NCBI RefSeq assembly: GCF_009674485.1
Contig: NZ_WKJJ01000003.1
Coordinates: 310,001-374,000 of the forward strand
Length of the DNA stretch: 64,000 nt
Source of the DNA: Pseudoduganella rivuli
Lineage (GTDB): Bacteria; Pseudomonadota; Gammaproteobacteria; Burkholderiales; Burkholderiaceae_D
Direction: 5' to 3'
Positions 55,069 to 64,000 of the stretch are shown one piece after another. The position numbers and the translations under genes were made by a program. Numbering within the stretch: position 1 is the first letter of the stretch; each line of letters begins with the position of its first letter. Below the pieces are notes generated by a model. It did no database searches. It was not told the origin of the DNA and saw only the letters and a list, made by a program, of their open reading frames with translations.

Positions 55069-56337
55069 CTACTTGGGCTGCTTTTTGAACAGTTCGCGGA
55101 ATACCGGATAAATGTCGGCCGGCGTCACGATCTTTTGCATCGCAAAGTGCGGGTGGTGGTCGGGCACCATCGTATATTGCTCCCACAGGTTTTGCGGCGG
55201 ACCGTCGGTGATTTCCACATACGTGTAGTACTGCACTTTCGGCATGATGCTGTTGACCAGCAATTGCTTGCACAGTACCGAATCGTTATCCCAGTTGTCG
55301 CCGTCCGATGCCTGCGCCACGTAGGCATTCCACGAACCGCCGCCGTAGCGCTCGTCGATGATCTTGTTCAGCAGGTGCAGCGCCGACGAGACGACGGTGC
55401 CGCCCGACTCGCGCGAGTGGAAGAATTCGTTTTCATCGACTTCCGCGGCGGCCGTATGGTGGCGGATGAACACCACTTCGATCTTTTCGTAGACGCGCTT
55501 CAGGAACAGGTACAGCAGGATGAAGAAACGCTTGGCGGTATCCTTGCGGCTCTCATCCATGGAGCCGGACACGTCCATGATGCAAAACATCACGGCTTGC
55601 GTCATCGGCTTGGGCACCTTGATGCGGTTGCTGTAGCGCAGGTCGAACGGGTCGATAAACGGGATCGCCAGCAAGCGCGTGTGCAAGTGGTGGATCAGTT
55701 TTTTCAGTTCCAGCACATAGGGATCGTCCAGTGGCGCGCCCGCTTCCAGCAGTGCCGACAATTCATGTTCCGCTTCCGTCAGGCGCTTGCGGGAACTGCC
55801 GCCCACGGCTATGCGGCGGCCCAGGGCGCCGCGCAGCGAACGCAGGACGTGGATGTTGGAAGGGGTGCCGGACACGGTATAGCCGGCACGCTGGTTCTTG
55901 AATTCCGTGGTGGCCGTCAACTGGGTTTTCACCATGTGCGGCAATTCCAGGTCTTCGAAGAAGTAATTCATGAATTCTTCGCGCGACAGTTCGAAGATGA
56001 AGTCGTCTTCGGAGATCTGGTCGCTGTTGCCGGCCTTGCCGCGGCCGGAGCCGCCGCCGCTCTTGGGACGGTTGATCTGGTCGCCCTTGAGGTATTCCTG
56101 GTTGCCGGGATTGATGACTTCCCACACGCCGCCATGGGCGTGGCCAAACGTGGGTTCGTTCACGTCCTTGACGGGAATTGAAACTTTTTCGCCATTCTCG
56201 ACGTCGGTGATGGAGCGCCCTTTGATGGCGCGTCCTACCGCATCCTTGATCTGGCCCTTGTATCGCCGCAGGAACCGTTCGCGGTTGACCGCGGACTTGT
56301 TCTTGCCCTGCAAACGACGGTCGATGAGGTGAGTCAA
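55069..56337 (-). CDS. yeaH: YeaH/YhbH family protein (DUF444, vWA-like)
   Basis: 422-aa partner of the PrkA kinase. The start is a TTG at 56337, giving the family N terminus THLIDRRLQGKNKSAVNRER right after an AGGAGG site; there is no in-frame ATG nearby. A basic N-terminal part and a Gly-rich linker (PKSGGGSGRGKAG) precede a von Willebrand A-like domain with a MIDAS-type DVSGSMDES at about 253-261. It lies between prkA and spoVR. Confidence 0.92.
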   Translation of the reverse strand: MTHLIDRRLQGKNKSAVNRERFLRRYKGQIKDAVGRAIKGRSITDVENGEKVSIPVKDVNEPTFGHAHGGVWEVINPGNQEYLKGDQINRPKSGGGSGRGKAGNSDQISEDDFIFELSREEFMNYFFEDLELPHMVKTQLTATTEFKNQRAGYTVSGTPSNIHVLRSLRGALGRRIAVGGSSRKRLTEAEHELSALLEAGAPLDDPYVLELKKLIHHLHTRLLAIPFIDPFDLRYSNRIKVPKPMTQAVMFCIMDVSGSMDESRKDTAKRFFILLYLFLKRVYEKIEVVFIRHHTAAAEVDENEFFHSRESGGTVVSSALHLLNKIIDERYGGGSWNAYVAQASDGDNWDNDSVLCKQLLVNSIMPKVQYYTYVEITDGPPQNLWEQYTMVPDHHPHFAMQKIVTPADIYPVFRELFKKQPK

Positions 56338-56388
56338 AGTGCCTCCTGCTTCTATTCCGGCGTTATTGCCGCGCACGGCGCCGGGTTT

Positions 56389-56425
56389 CGCGGGGCGGTT
56401 TCACCGGTGGTGAAACCGCCCCGCG
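56389..56425. repeat. Perfect 17-bp inverted repeat in the prkA-yeaH gap
   Basis: Arms 56389-56405 and 56409-56425 are exact reverse complements around a 3-nt loop (CGCGGGGCGGTTTCACC and its complement). It lies in the 135-bp space between the two cotranscribed genes and has no U-tract. It would form an extremely stable RNA hairpin, suited to protecting the prkA mRNA 3' end. Confidence 0.9.
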
Positions 56426-56472
56426 CCTTGCCTCGCTATACGAGGTCATTATGCACCTCTTACGACGACTTC

Positions 56473-58395
56473 TTACGAAGACTTCCTCACGCGCAGATAC
56501 CATTCGCACAGAAGACGAACTTGTTTCGCCGTATAGCCTTTTTCCACCATGCGCGCAACGAAATCCGCGTGCTTGTTGGCGTCTTCGGCCGAGGCTTTCG
56601 CATTGAACGAAATCACCGGCAGCAGCTCTTCCGTATTCGAGAACATTTTCTTCTCGATCACCGTGCGGAACTTCTCATAGCTGGTCCACGCCGGATTTTT
56701 GCCGCCGTTGTTGGCGCGGGCGCGCAAGCCGAAGTTGACGATCTCGTTACGGAAATCTTTCGGATTGCTGATGCCGGCCGGTTTTTCAATTTTCTCCAGC
56801 TCGTTGTTCAGCGATTCGCGGTCGAACGATTCGCCCGTGTCCGGATCGCGGTATTCCTGGTCCTGGATCCAGAAGTCCGCGAACGTCACATAACGGTCGA
56901 AGATGTTCTGGCCATACTCGGAATAGCTTTCCAGGTACGCTGTCTGGATTTCCTTGCCGATGAACTCGACATAGCGCTGCGCCAGGTGTTCCTTGATGTA
57001 GGACAGGTATTTCTGTTCCGTCTCCGGCGGGAACTGTTCGCGCTCGACCTGCTGCTCCAGTACATAGAGCAGGTGGACCGGGTTGGCGGCCACTTCCGTA
57101 TTGTCGAAGTTGAAGACCTTGGACAGGATCTTGAACGCAAAGCGCGTCGACAGCCCGTTCATGCCTTCATCCACGCCCGCGTAATCGACGTATTCGTGGA
57201 TGGACTTGGCTTTCGGGTCCGTGTCCTTGAGGTTCTCGCCATCGTAGACCAGCATCTTGGAGAACAGCGACGAGTTTTCCGGATCTTTCAGCCGCGACAG
57301 GATTGCGAACTGCGCCATCATGCGCAGGGTGCCGGGCGCGCACGGCGCTTTTTCCAGCGACGAATTGGCCAGCAGCTTGTCGTAAATCTTGATCTCGTCC
57401 GTCACGCGCAGGCAATACGGCACTTTGACGATGTAGATCCGGTCCAGGAATGCTTCGTTGTTGCGGTTGTTCTTGAAGGCTTTCCATTCCGATTCATTCG
57501 AGTGCGCCAGGATGATGCCGTCGAACGGGATCGCGCCGAAGCCCTCGGTGCCCTTGTAGTTGCCTTCCTGCGTGGCCGTCAGCAGCGGGTGCAGCACTTT
57601 GATCGGAGCCTTGAACATCTCGACGAATTCCATCAAGCCCTGGTTGGCCAGGCACAGGCCGCCGGAATAGCTGTAGGCGTCCGGATCGTCCTGCGCATAG
57701 TCTTCCAGCTTGCGGATATCGACCTTGCCGACCAGCGACGAAATGTCCTGGTTGTTTTCATCGCCCGGCTCGGTTTTCGAGATGGCGACCTGTTTCAGGA
57801 TCGATGGATAGCGGCGCACCACGCGGAACTGGTTGATGTCGCCATTGAATTCGTGCAGGCGCTTGACCGCCCAAGGGCTCGGGATGTTGCGCAGGTAGCG
57901 GCGGGGGATGCCGTAATCCTCTTCGAGGATGGTGCCGTCTTCCTGTTCGTTGAACAGGCCCAGCGGCGATTCATTGACGGGCGAGCCTTTCAGGCAATAG
58001 AACGGCACTTGCTCCATCAACGATTTGAGCTTTTCAGCGATGGATGATTTACCGCCACCAACCGGGCCCAGCAGATACAGGATCTGCTTGCGCTCTTCCA
58101 GGCCTTGCGCGGCATGACGGAAGAACGACACCACTTGTTCAATCACTTCCTCGGTGCCATAAAACTCGCGGAATGCCGGATAGATCTTGATGACCTTGTT
58201 GGCGAAGATGCGGGACAGGCGCGTATCGTTGCGCGTATCGACCAGCGTCGGTTCGCCAATGGCAGCCAGCATGCGTTCCGCGGCGGAAGCGTACGTGAGC
58301 CGATCCTTCTTGCAAAGCGCCAGGTATTCGGACATGGACATTTCCTCTTCCCTGGTGCGTTCATACCGTGCTGCGTAGTTGTCAAAAATGGTCAT
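56473..58395 (-). CDS. prkA: PrkA family serine protein kinase (YeaG)
   Basis: 640-aa AAA-type ATPase/kinase. The N-terminal AAA part has a Walker A GPVGGGKSS at 110-118, and the C-terminal kinase-like domain covers roughly 400-640. In E. coli the YeaG homologue responds to nitrogen starvation and stationary phase under sigma-S/sigma-54 control. First gene of prkA-yeaH-spoVR, the usual order. Its promoter must lie in the 476-bp gap to the adenine deaminase gene. Confidence 0.95.
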   Translation of the reverse strand: MTIFDNYAARYERTREEEMSMSEYLALCKKDRLTYASAAERMLAAIGEPTLVDTRNDTRLSRIFANKVIKIYPAFREFYGTEEVIEQVVSFFRHAAQGLEERKQILYLLGPVGGGKSSIAEKLKSLMEQVPFYCLKGSPVNESPLGLFNEQEDGTILEEDYGIPRRYLRNIPSPWAVKRLHEFNGDINQFRVVRRYPSILKQVAISKTEPGDENNQDISSLVGKVDIRKLEDYAQDDPDAYSYSGGLCLANQGLMEFVEMFKAPIKVLHPLLTATQEGNYKGTEGFGAIPFDGIILAHSNESEWKAFKNNRNNEAFLDRIYIVKVPYCLRVTDEIKIYDKLLANSSLEKAPCAPGTLRMMAQFAILSRLKDPENSSLFSKMLVYDGENLKDTDPKAKSIHEYVDYAGVDEGMNGLSTRFAFKILSKVFNFDNTEVAANPVHLLYVLEQQVEREQFPPETEQKYLSYIKEHLAQRYVEFIGKEIQTAYLESYSEYGQNIFDRYVTFADFWIQDQEYRDPDTGESFDRESLNNELEKIEKPAGISNPKDFRNEIVNFGLRARANNGGKNPAWTSYEKFRTVIEKKMFSNTEELLPVISFNAKASAEDANKHADFVARMVEKGYTAKQVRLLCEWYLRVRKSS

Positions 58396-59885
<1,490 letters not shown>

Positions 59886-59906
59886 AAGAACGGGGCGCAC
59901 GCTCCG

Positions 59907-59943
59907 TAGGGCGGTTTGGCACAGCCAAGCCGCCATGCATGCC
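59907..59943 (+). repeat. REP-like element, third copy
   Basis: TAGGGCGG-TTTGGC-ACAGCC-AAGCCGCC-ATGC matches copies A and B at 26939-27041 in arms and spacing. It lies 21 nt after the deaminase stop. Confidence 0.85.
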
Positions 59944-59984
59944 ATTCAACCATTAAGGCACGCTTAACAAATCCCCTTCATGCT

Positions 59985-59998
59985 TTGACCTTGGTCAA
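59985..59998. promoter_or_regulatory. TTGACC-TT-GGTCAA palindrome before the permease
   Basis: Perfect 6-2-6 inverted repeat 21 bp upstream of the permease ATG. Its position overlapping a likely promoter suggests a repressor site. Confidence 0.45.
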
Positions 59999-60019
59999 CT
60001 TTGTCCACCAGGGAACCCG

Positions 60020-62542
60020 ATGTTTGCTCAAGCAATCCGCATGACTTTGCGCGACTGGCGCGCCGGCCAGTTGCGTTTCCTGCTGGTGGCGCTGGTGGTG
60101 GCGGTGGCGGCCTTGTCCGCGTCCGGCTTTTTCATCGACCGCCTGCGCGCCGCGCTGGAGCGCGATGCGCACCAGTTGCTGGGCGCCGACATGGTGGTCA
60201 CGGCCGACCAGCCCGCGCCGCAGGCGTGGCGCGATGAGGCCACGCGACGGGGCTTGCAGCAAGCCTACACGGCGGTGTTCCCCAGCATGGCGCAATCGGG
60301 CGAGGGCGAAGCGTCGCTGTCGCAACTGGCCTCGATCAAGGCCGTCACCAGCGGCTACCCGCTGCGCGGCCGCGTGCGTGTGGCGGCGGCGCCGGACCAG
60401 GCCAATGACGGCTTGGGCGATCCCGCCGCCGATATTCCCGAGGCCGGCACCGTGTGGGCCGATGCGGGCTTGCTGCCGGCGCTGGATACAAAAGTGGGCG
60501 GCGCCATCCGCCTGGGCGACAAGACTTTCACCATTGCGCGCCTGATCGCGGCCGAGCCGGACCGGGGCGCATCGTTCATGAATTTTGCTCCCCGCGTGAT
60601 GCTGAACGCCGCCGATTTGCCGGCGACGGGCCTGGAACAGCCGGGCGCGCGCATCACGTACCGCATGCTGGTGGCCGGCAAGGACATGCAAGCCGTGCAG
60701 GCGTTCGACGACTGGCTGCAGGCAACAATCAAGGCCGATAATGTGCGCAACGTACGGCTGGAATCGCTGGAGGCGGGCCGCCCTGAAATGCGCGCCACGC
60801 TGGACCGGGCCGACCGCTTCCTGTCGCTGGTGGGATTGCTGTCGGCCATGCTGGCGGCCGTGGCGGTGGCCATGGCGGCGCGCCGCTTCATGGCGCGCAA
60901 CCTCGATGCCTGCGCCATGCTGCGCTGCCTGGGCTTGACGCAAAACCAGGTCACGTTGCTGTACCTGATTGAATTCGCGCTGGTGGGCTTGCTGGGCTCG
61001 CTGCTGGGCGTGGCGTTGGGCTACGTCAGCCATTTCGTTCTGCTGAAATCGCTGGGTGCGCTGATGGTGGCGGATTTGCCGCCCGCCACGCTGATCCCTG
61101 CGCTGCAAGGCATGGCGGTCGGCATGCTGTTGCTGGCCGGCTTTGCGTTGCCGCCCGTGCTGCAATTGCGCAATGTGCCGCACAACCGCGTGATCCGCCG
61201 CGAAGCGGCCGCGCCGCAGCCGATGGCGCTGGCCACCTATGGCCTGGGCCTGGCGAGTTTCTTTGCGTTGCTGCTGTGGCAGGCGCGCGATGTGAAACTG
61301 GCATCGCTGACGGGGCTGGGTTTCCTGGCCGCGTTCGGCCTGTTTGCCCTGGCCGGCTGGCTGGGATTGAAGGTGTTGAAACCGCTGCGCGGCGCCGTCA
61401 ACAACCAGGCGTGGCGCTTTGCCGTGACGTCGCTGCAGCGCCGCCCCGGCGCCACCGTGGTGCAAGTGGTGTCGCTGGCGCTGGGCTTGATGGCCTTGCT
61501 GTTGCTGACGGTGGTGCGGGGCGACTTGATGACGGCATGGCGCAACGCCACGCCGCCCGATGCGCCCAACCGTTTCATCATCAATATCCAGCCCGACCAG
61601 AAAGATCCGATCACCGCGAAGCTGGGCGCCGCCGGTGTCGCGAACGTGCCGATGTATCCGATGATCCGCGGCCGCCTGACCGCCATCAATGACAAGCCCG
61701 TCACGGCCACCACGTATACGGACGAGAGGGCCAAGGGGCTGGCGGAACGGGAATTCAACCTGTCGACGATGGCGGACATCCCGGCGGAAAACAAGATCGT
61801 GGTCGGCCGGTGGTATGCGGACCAGGAAGGCAAGCCGGAAGCGTCGGTGGAAGAGGGCATCGCGAAAACCCTGGGCCTGAAACTGGGCGACCGCATGCGC
61901 TTCGATATCGCGGGCTCGCCGGTGGAAGCCACGATCACCAGCTTGCGCAAGCTGGAATGGGGCTCGATGCGCGTGAATTTCTTTGTCGTCATCAACCCGA
62001 AAGCCATGGCGGACACGCCGCAAACGTGGATCACGGCCTTCCACTTGCCGAAGCAGCATGCCGCCATGGGCAATACGCTGGCGCGCGAATATCCGAATTT
62101 GACGGTGGTCGACGTGGGCGCCGTGCTGCGCCAGGTGCAGGCGGTGCTGGACCAGGTGATCGTGGCGGTGGAATTCCTGTTTGGATTTACGCTGATTTCC
62201 GGCGTGCTGGTGCTGTACGCGGCGCTGATGGGGTCGCAGGATGAGCGTACCCGCGAAGCGGGCCTGTTGCGCGCGCTGGGCGCCACGCGGCAGCAATTGT
62301 CGCGTGCGCAATTGATCGAGTTCCTGCTGGTGGGCGCGCTGGCCGGCCTGCTGGCCGCCACGGGCGCCGCCGCCATGGGATGGGGGCTGGCAACCTACCA
62401 GTTCAAGTTCGAGTGGGTATTCAATCCGGGCGTGTGGGGCGCCGGCCTGGCCGCCGGGGCGCTGTGCGCGATTGTCGGCGGCTACTTTGGCTTGCGCAGC
62501 GTGTTGAAGCACCCGCCGTTGCAGACGTTGCGTAACGCGTGA
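60020..62542 (+). CDS. FtsX-like ABC transporter permease (YbbP type)
   Basis: 840-aa inner-membrane permease. The layout is one N-terminal helix (about 17-38), a large periplasmic domain (about 40-265), three helices with the first FtsX core (about 270-395), a further membrane pair (about 405-450), a second periplasmic domain (about 500-705) and three C-terminal helices (about 710-830). This resembles YbbP/LolC-like mechanotransmission permeases, which drive extracytoplasmic steps rather than import. Its usual ATPase partner (ybbA type) is not next to it. It ends 6 nt from the convergent quinone reductase gene. Confidence 0.88.
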   Translation: MFAQAIRMTLRDWRAGQLRFLLVALVVAVAALSASGFFIDRLRAALERDAHQLLGADMVVTADQPAPQAWRDEATRRGLQQAYTAVFPSMAQSGEGEASLSQLASIKAVTSGYPLRGRVRVAAAPDQANDGLGDPAADIPEAGTVWADAGLLPALDTKVGGAIRLGDKTFTIARLIAAEPDRGASFMNFAPRVMLNAADLPATGLEQPGARITYRMLVAGKDMQAVQAFDDWLQATIKADNVRNVRLESLEAGRPEMRATLDRADRFLSLVGLLSAMLAAVAVAMAARRFMARNLDACAMLRCLGLTQNQVTLLYLIEFALVGLLGSLLGVALGYVSHFVLLKSLGALMVADLPPATLIPALQGMAVGMLLLAGFALPPVLQLRNVPHNRVIRREAAAPQPMALATYGLGLASFFALLLWQARDVKLASLTGLGFLAAFGLFALAGWLGLKVLKPLRGAVNNQAWRFAVTSLQRRPGATVVQVVSLALGLMALLLLTVVRGDLMTAWRNATPPDAPNRFIINIQPDQKDPITAKLGAAGVANVPMYPMIRGRLTAINDKPVTATTYTDERAKGLAEREFNLSTMADIPAENKIVVGRWYADQEGKPEASVEEGIAKTLGLKLGDRMRFDIAGSPVEATITSLRKLEWGSMRVNFFVVINPKAMADTPQTWITAFHLPKQHAAMGNTLAREYPNLTVVDVGAVLRQVQAVLDQVIVAVEFLFGFTLISGVLVLYAALMGSQDERTREAGLLRALGATRQQLSRAQLIEFLLVGALAGLLAATGAAAMGWGLATYQFKFEWVFNPGVWGAGLAAGALCAIVGGYFGLRSVLKHPPLQTLRNA

Positions 62543-62548
62543 TTTGCG

Positions 62549-63334
62549 TTATTGCGACGCGTCCAGGTGGACGGCGTAACCGCTCTGGCCCGGCGCGATC
62601 TCGTCGCGCAACGTCAGCGCGGGGATCATGTAATCGCCCATGTTTTGCTTGCGGTACGGGATCGGCGCCGTGGTGGCCAATGTATCGAGGCGCTGCCCCA
62701 GTGCCGACCGCACGTCCGCGAAGCGCGCTTCATCCATGCGGCTGGTGCGGTACACAACAAAGGGTGGCAGTACGTCGAATCCCGGGTAGTGCAATACGCC
62801 ATGCTGGATCGGGAACAATACGTCGTCGATCGGGCCATTGATGCCGCGCGGGCTGTAATGGGATTCCCAGCCGCCGGTGGTGACCACCAGCATGGCGCGC
62901 TTGCCGGACATGGCGCCCTGGCCATAGCGTTCGCCCCACCGTTGATCCGAATGTTCGCCCACGCCATAGGCAAAACCATAGGCATAGACCCGGTCGATCC
63001 ATCCCTTGAGGATGGCCGGCATGGAAAACCACCATAGCGGGAATTGCAGGATCACGGTATCGGCCCAGCGCAGCTTGTCCTGCTCCCGTGCGATGTCCGG
63101 GCTTTGCACACCGTTCGCATAAGCGTGCTTCGAGTCGAGCGATGGATGGAAGTGCGGGCCGACGGGCGCGGCCAGGCTGTCGGTCGCGTCGATCGGCGCT
63201 TTCCAATCCATCGCATACAGGTCCGACACTTGCACCGTATGGCCCTGCGCTTGCAGGTGTTGCACGGAAAAGTCCTTGAGGGCGCCATTCAGTGAATGGG
63301 GTTCCGGGTGGGCGTAGACGATCAGGATATTCAT
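62549..63334 (-). CDS. NAD(P)H dehydrogenase (quinone), flavodoxin-like fold
   Basis: 261-aa flavoprotein of the MdaB/KefF/NQO1 family that reduces quinones by two electrons. The N-terminal MNILIVYAHPEPHSLNGAL and FPLWWFSMPAILKGWIDR are the FMN-binding signatures, and TTGGWESHYSPRG follows. The ATG at 63334 fixes the natural start. It is divergent from a LysR gene, so that regulator probably controls it in response to an electrophile or quinone. Confidence 0.9.
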   Translation of the reverse strand: MNILIVYAHPEPHSLNGALKDFSVQHLQAQGHTVQVSDLYAMDWKAPIDATDSLAAPVGPHFHPSLDSKHAYANGVQSPDIAREQDKLRWADTVILQFPLWWFSMPAILKGWIDRVYAYGFAYGVGEHSDQRWGERYGQGAMSGKRAMLVVTTGGWESHYSPRGINGPIDDVLFPIQHGVLHYPGFDVLPPFVVYRTSRMDEARFADVRSALGQRLDTLATTAPIPYRKQNMGDYMIPALTLRDEIAPGQSGYAVHLDASQ

Positions 63335-63386
63335 GGTGTGGCTCAAAAGAAGTGGTGGAGCCGTCAGGATAGGCATTGCTGCGGTA

Positions 63387-63409
63387 TAGTTGAAATGAAT
63401 AGTTGAAAT
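63387..63409. promoter_or_regulatory. Direct repeats TAGTTGAAAT in the divergent promoter region
   Basis: Two copies of TAGTTGAAAT start 13 bp apart (63387 and 63400) between the quinone reductase and LysR genes. A third partial match, TTGAAAG, is at 63420-63426. Spaced direct repeats here suggest binding of the neighbouring LysR protein, though LysR sites are usually inverted repeats. Confidence 0.45.
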
Positions 63410-63435
63410 TGCAGGTATATTGAAAGTTAATGTCC

Positions 63436-64000
63436 ATGAATGATCTGCGCCGGCTGGACCTGAACCTGCTCGTGACGCTGGACGTGTTGCTGGCCGAGCG
63501 CAACGTCACGCGCGCCGCGCAGCGGCTGCATTTTTCGCAGCCATCGGTCAGCGTGCACCTGGCCAAGTTGCGCGACATCTTTGGCGACCCGCTGTTGTTG
63601 CCCGGCCCGCGCGGCATGCAGCCGACAGCGCGCGCGGAAGAGTTAAGGACGCCGCTGCGGCAGGCGCTGGAAGCGCTGTCCCAGGCCGTGCAGCCGGGCA
63701 AACCGTTCGACCCCGCCACGGCGGACAACACGTGGCGCGTGGCGGCGGCCGATTATGGCGAAACCGCCGTGCTGTTACCTGCGTTGGCCGGTTTGAGAAA
63801 GGCCGCGCCGGGCACGCGGCTGGCGGTCGTGCAACTGGAGCCGGCCCGCATCGCCAAACTGGCGGAGCAGGGCGATATCGACCTGGCGCTGCATACGGCG
63901 GAAGGCGCGCCGCAACATTTGCACCGGCAAACCTTGTTCAGCGAACAATATGTGCTGGCGGGGCGCAGCGGCCATCCGCATTTGAAACGGGCGCCGACCT
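63436..64000 (+). CDS. LysR-family transcriptional regulator (3' truncated)
   Basis: First 188 codons of a LysR-type regulator that continues past the window edge. The N terminus MNDLRRLDLNLLVTLDVLLA leads into the winged helix (NVTRAAQRLHFSQPSVSVHLAKLR). The start of the effector domain follows (TWRVAAADYGETAVLLPAL). The DLNLL beginning is typical of NodD/PcpR-like members. An ATG two codons upstream at 63430 is possible; GAAAG spacing favours 63436. Probable regulator of the divergent quinone reductase. Confidence 0.9.
   Translation, partial: MNDLRRLDLNLLVTLDVLLAERNVTRAAQRLHFSQPSVSVHLAKLRDIFGDPLLLPGPRGMQPTARAEELRTPLRQALEALSQAVQPGKPFDPATADNTWRVAAADYGETAVLLPALAGLRKAAPGTRLAVVQLEPARIAKLAEQGDIDLALHTAEGAPQHLHRQTLFSEQYVLAGRSGHPHLKRAPT

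Noticed and set aside
59978..62512. 844-codon open frame on the minus strand
   Set aside because: Its His/Gln/Arg-rich composition is typical of an antisense frame, and the plus strand encodes a clear FtsX-like permease.

Overview
The window is chromosomal DNA of a high-GC betaproteobacterium. Gene content and protein style point to Burkholderiales, most likely Oxalobacteraceae (Janthinobacterium/Duganella/Massilia-like). Supporting signs are a phasin for polyhydroxyalkanoate granules, a PEP-CTERM protein, the leucyl-type arginyltransferase homologue Bpt beside Aat, and the prkA-yeaH-spoVR cluster. Coding density is high and most loci are housekeeping or transport. I see no prophage, insertion sequence, CRISPR array or integron.

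Layout. 1-7 kb: end of an MscS channel gene, a membrane fatty-acid desaturase, a prohibitin-like SPFH protein, radC-rpmB-rpmG on the minus strand, a polytopic membrane protein, and fkpB-ispH. 7-13 kb: a structured leader, then livH-livM-livG-livF (no binding-protein gene), an M14-type peptidase and an alpha/beta hydrolase. 13-18 kb: phasin, an EamA exporter, a nitroreductase, the PBP7-type endopeptidase, an IclR regulator and diacylglycerol kinase. 18-25 kb: a sulfur region with sbp, 1-Cys peroxiredoxin, a TauE/SafE permease, cysT-cysW-cysA and a CysB-type regulator. 25-31 kb: a chemoreceptor, a REP-like inverted pair, and a minus-strand set of Nudix hydrolase, aat, bpt, pyrD and an aldo/keto reductase. 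31.6 kb: a lone initiator tRNA with a clear promoter and terminator.

31.8-43 kb is the accessory part: a PEP-CTERM/HAF-repeat secreted protein, a two-gene cassette of unknown exported proteins, a DNA glycosylase, an EamA exporter, an orphan XdhC, an RTX/DUF4214 protein, and a small secreted protein beside an M48-like lipoprotein with a degenerate HExxH site. 42.7-49 kb is the core run ribF-ileS-lspA-coaBC-dut. 49-53 kb is a TonB energisation operon (tonB-exbB-exbD-exbD-TPR). 53.5-58.4 kb is the stress module prkA-yeaH-spoVR. 58.9-64 kb holds an adenine-deaminase-like enzyme, a large FtsX-type permease without an ATPase partner, and a quinone reductase divergent from a LysR regulator that runs off the window.

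The strongest unexplained signals are non-coding: a two-hairpin leader or small RNA before livH, a perfect 17-bp hairpin inside the prkA-yeaH transcript, a TTGTGC/GCACAA operator upstream of the phasin, an 18-bp palindrome before the chemoreceptor, and three copies of a REP-like repeat. I found no clear new multi-gene system. The best candidates for new biology are the 32998-36011 exported-protein cassette and the degenerate M48-like lipoprotein pair.
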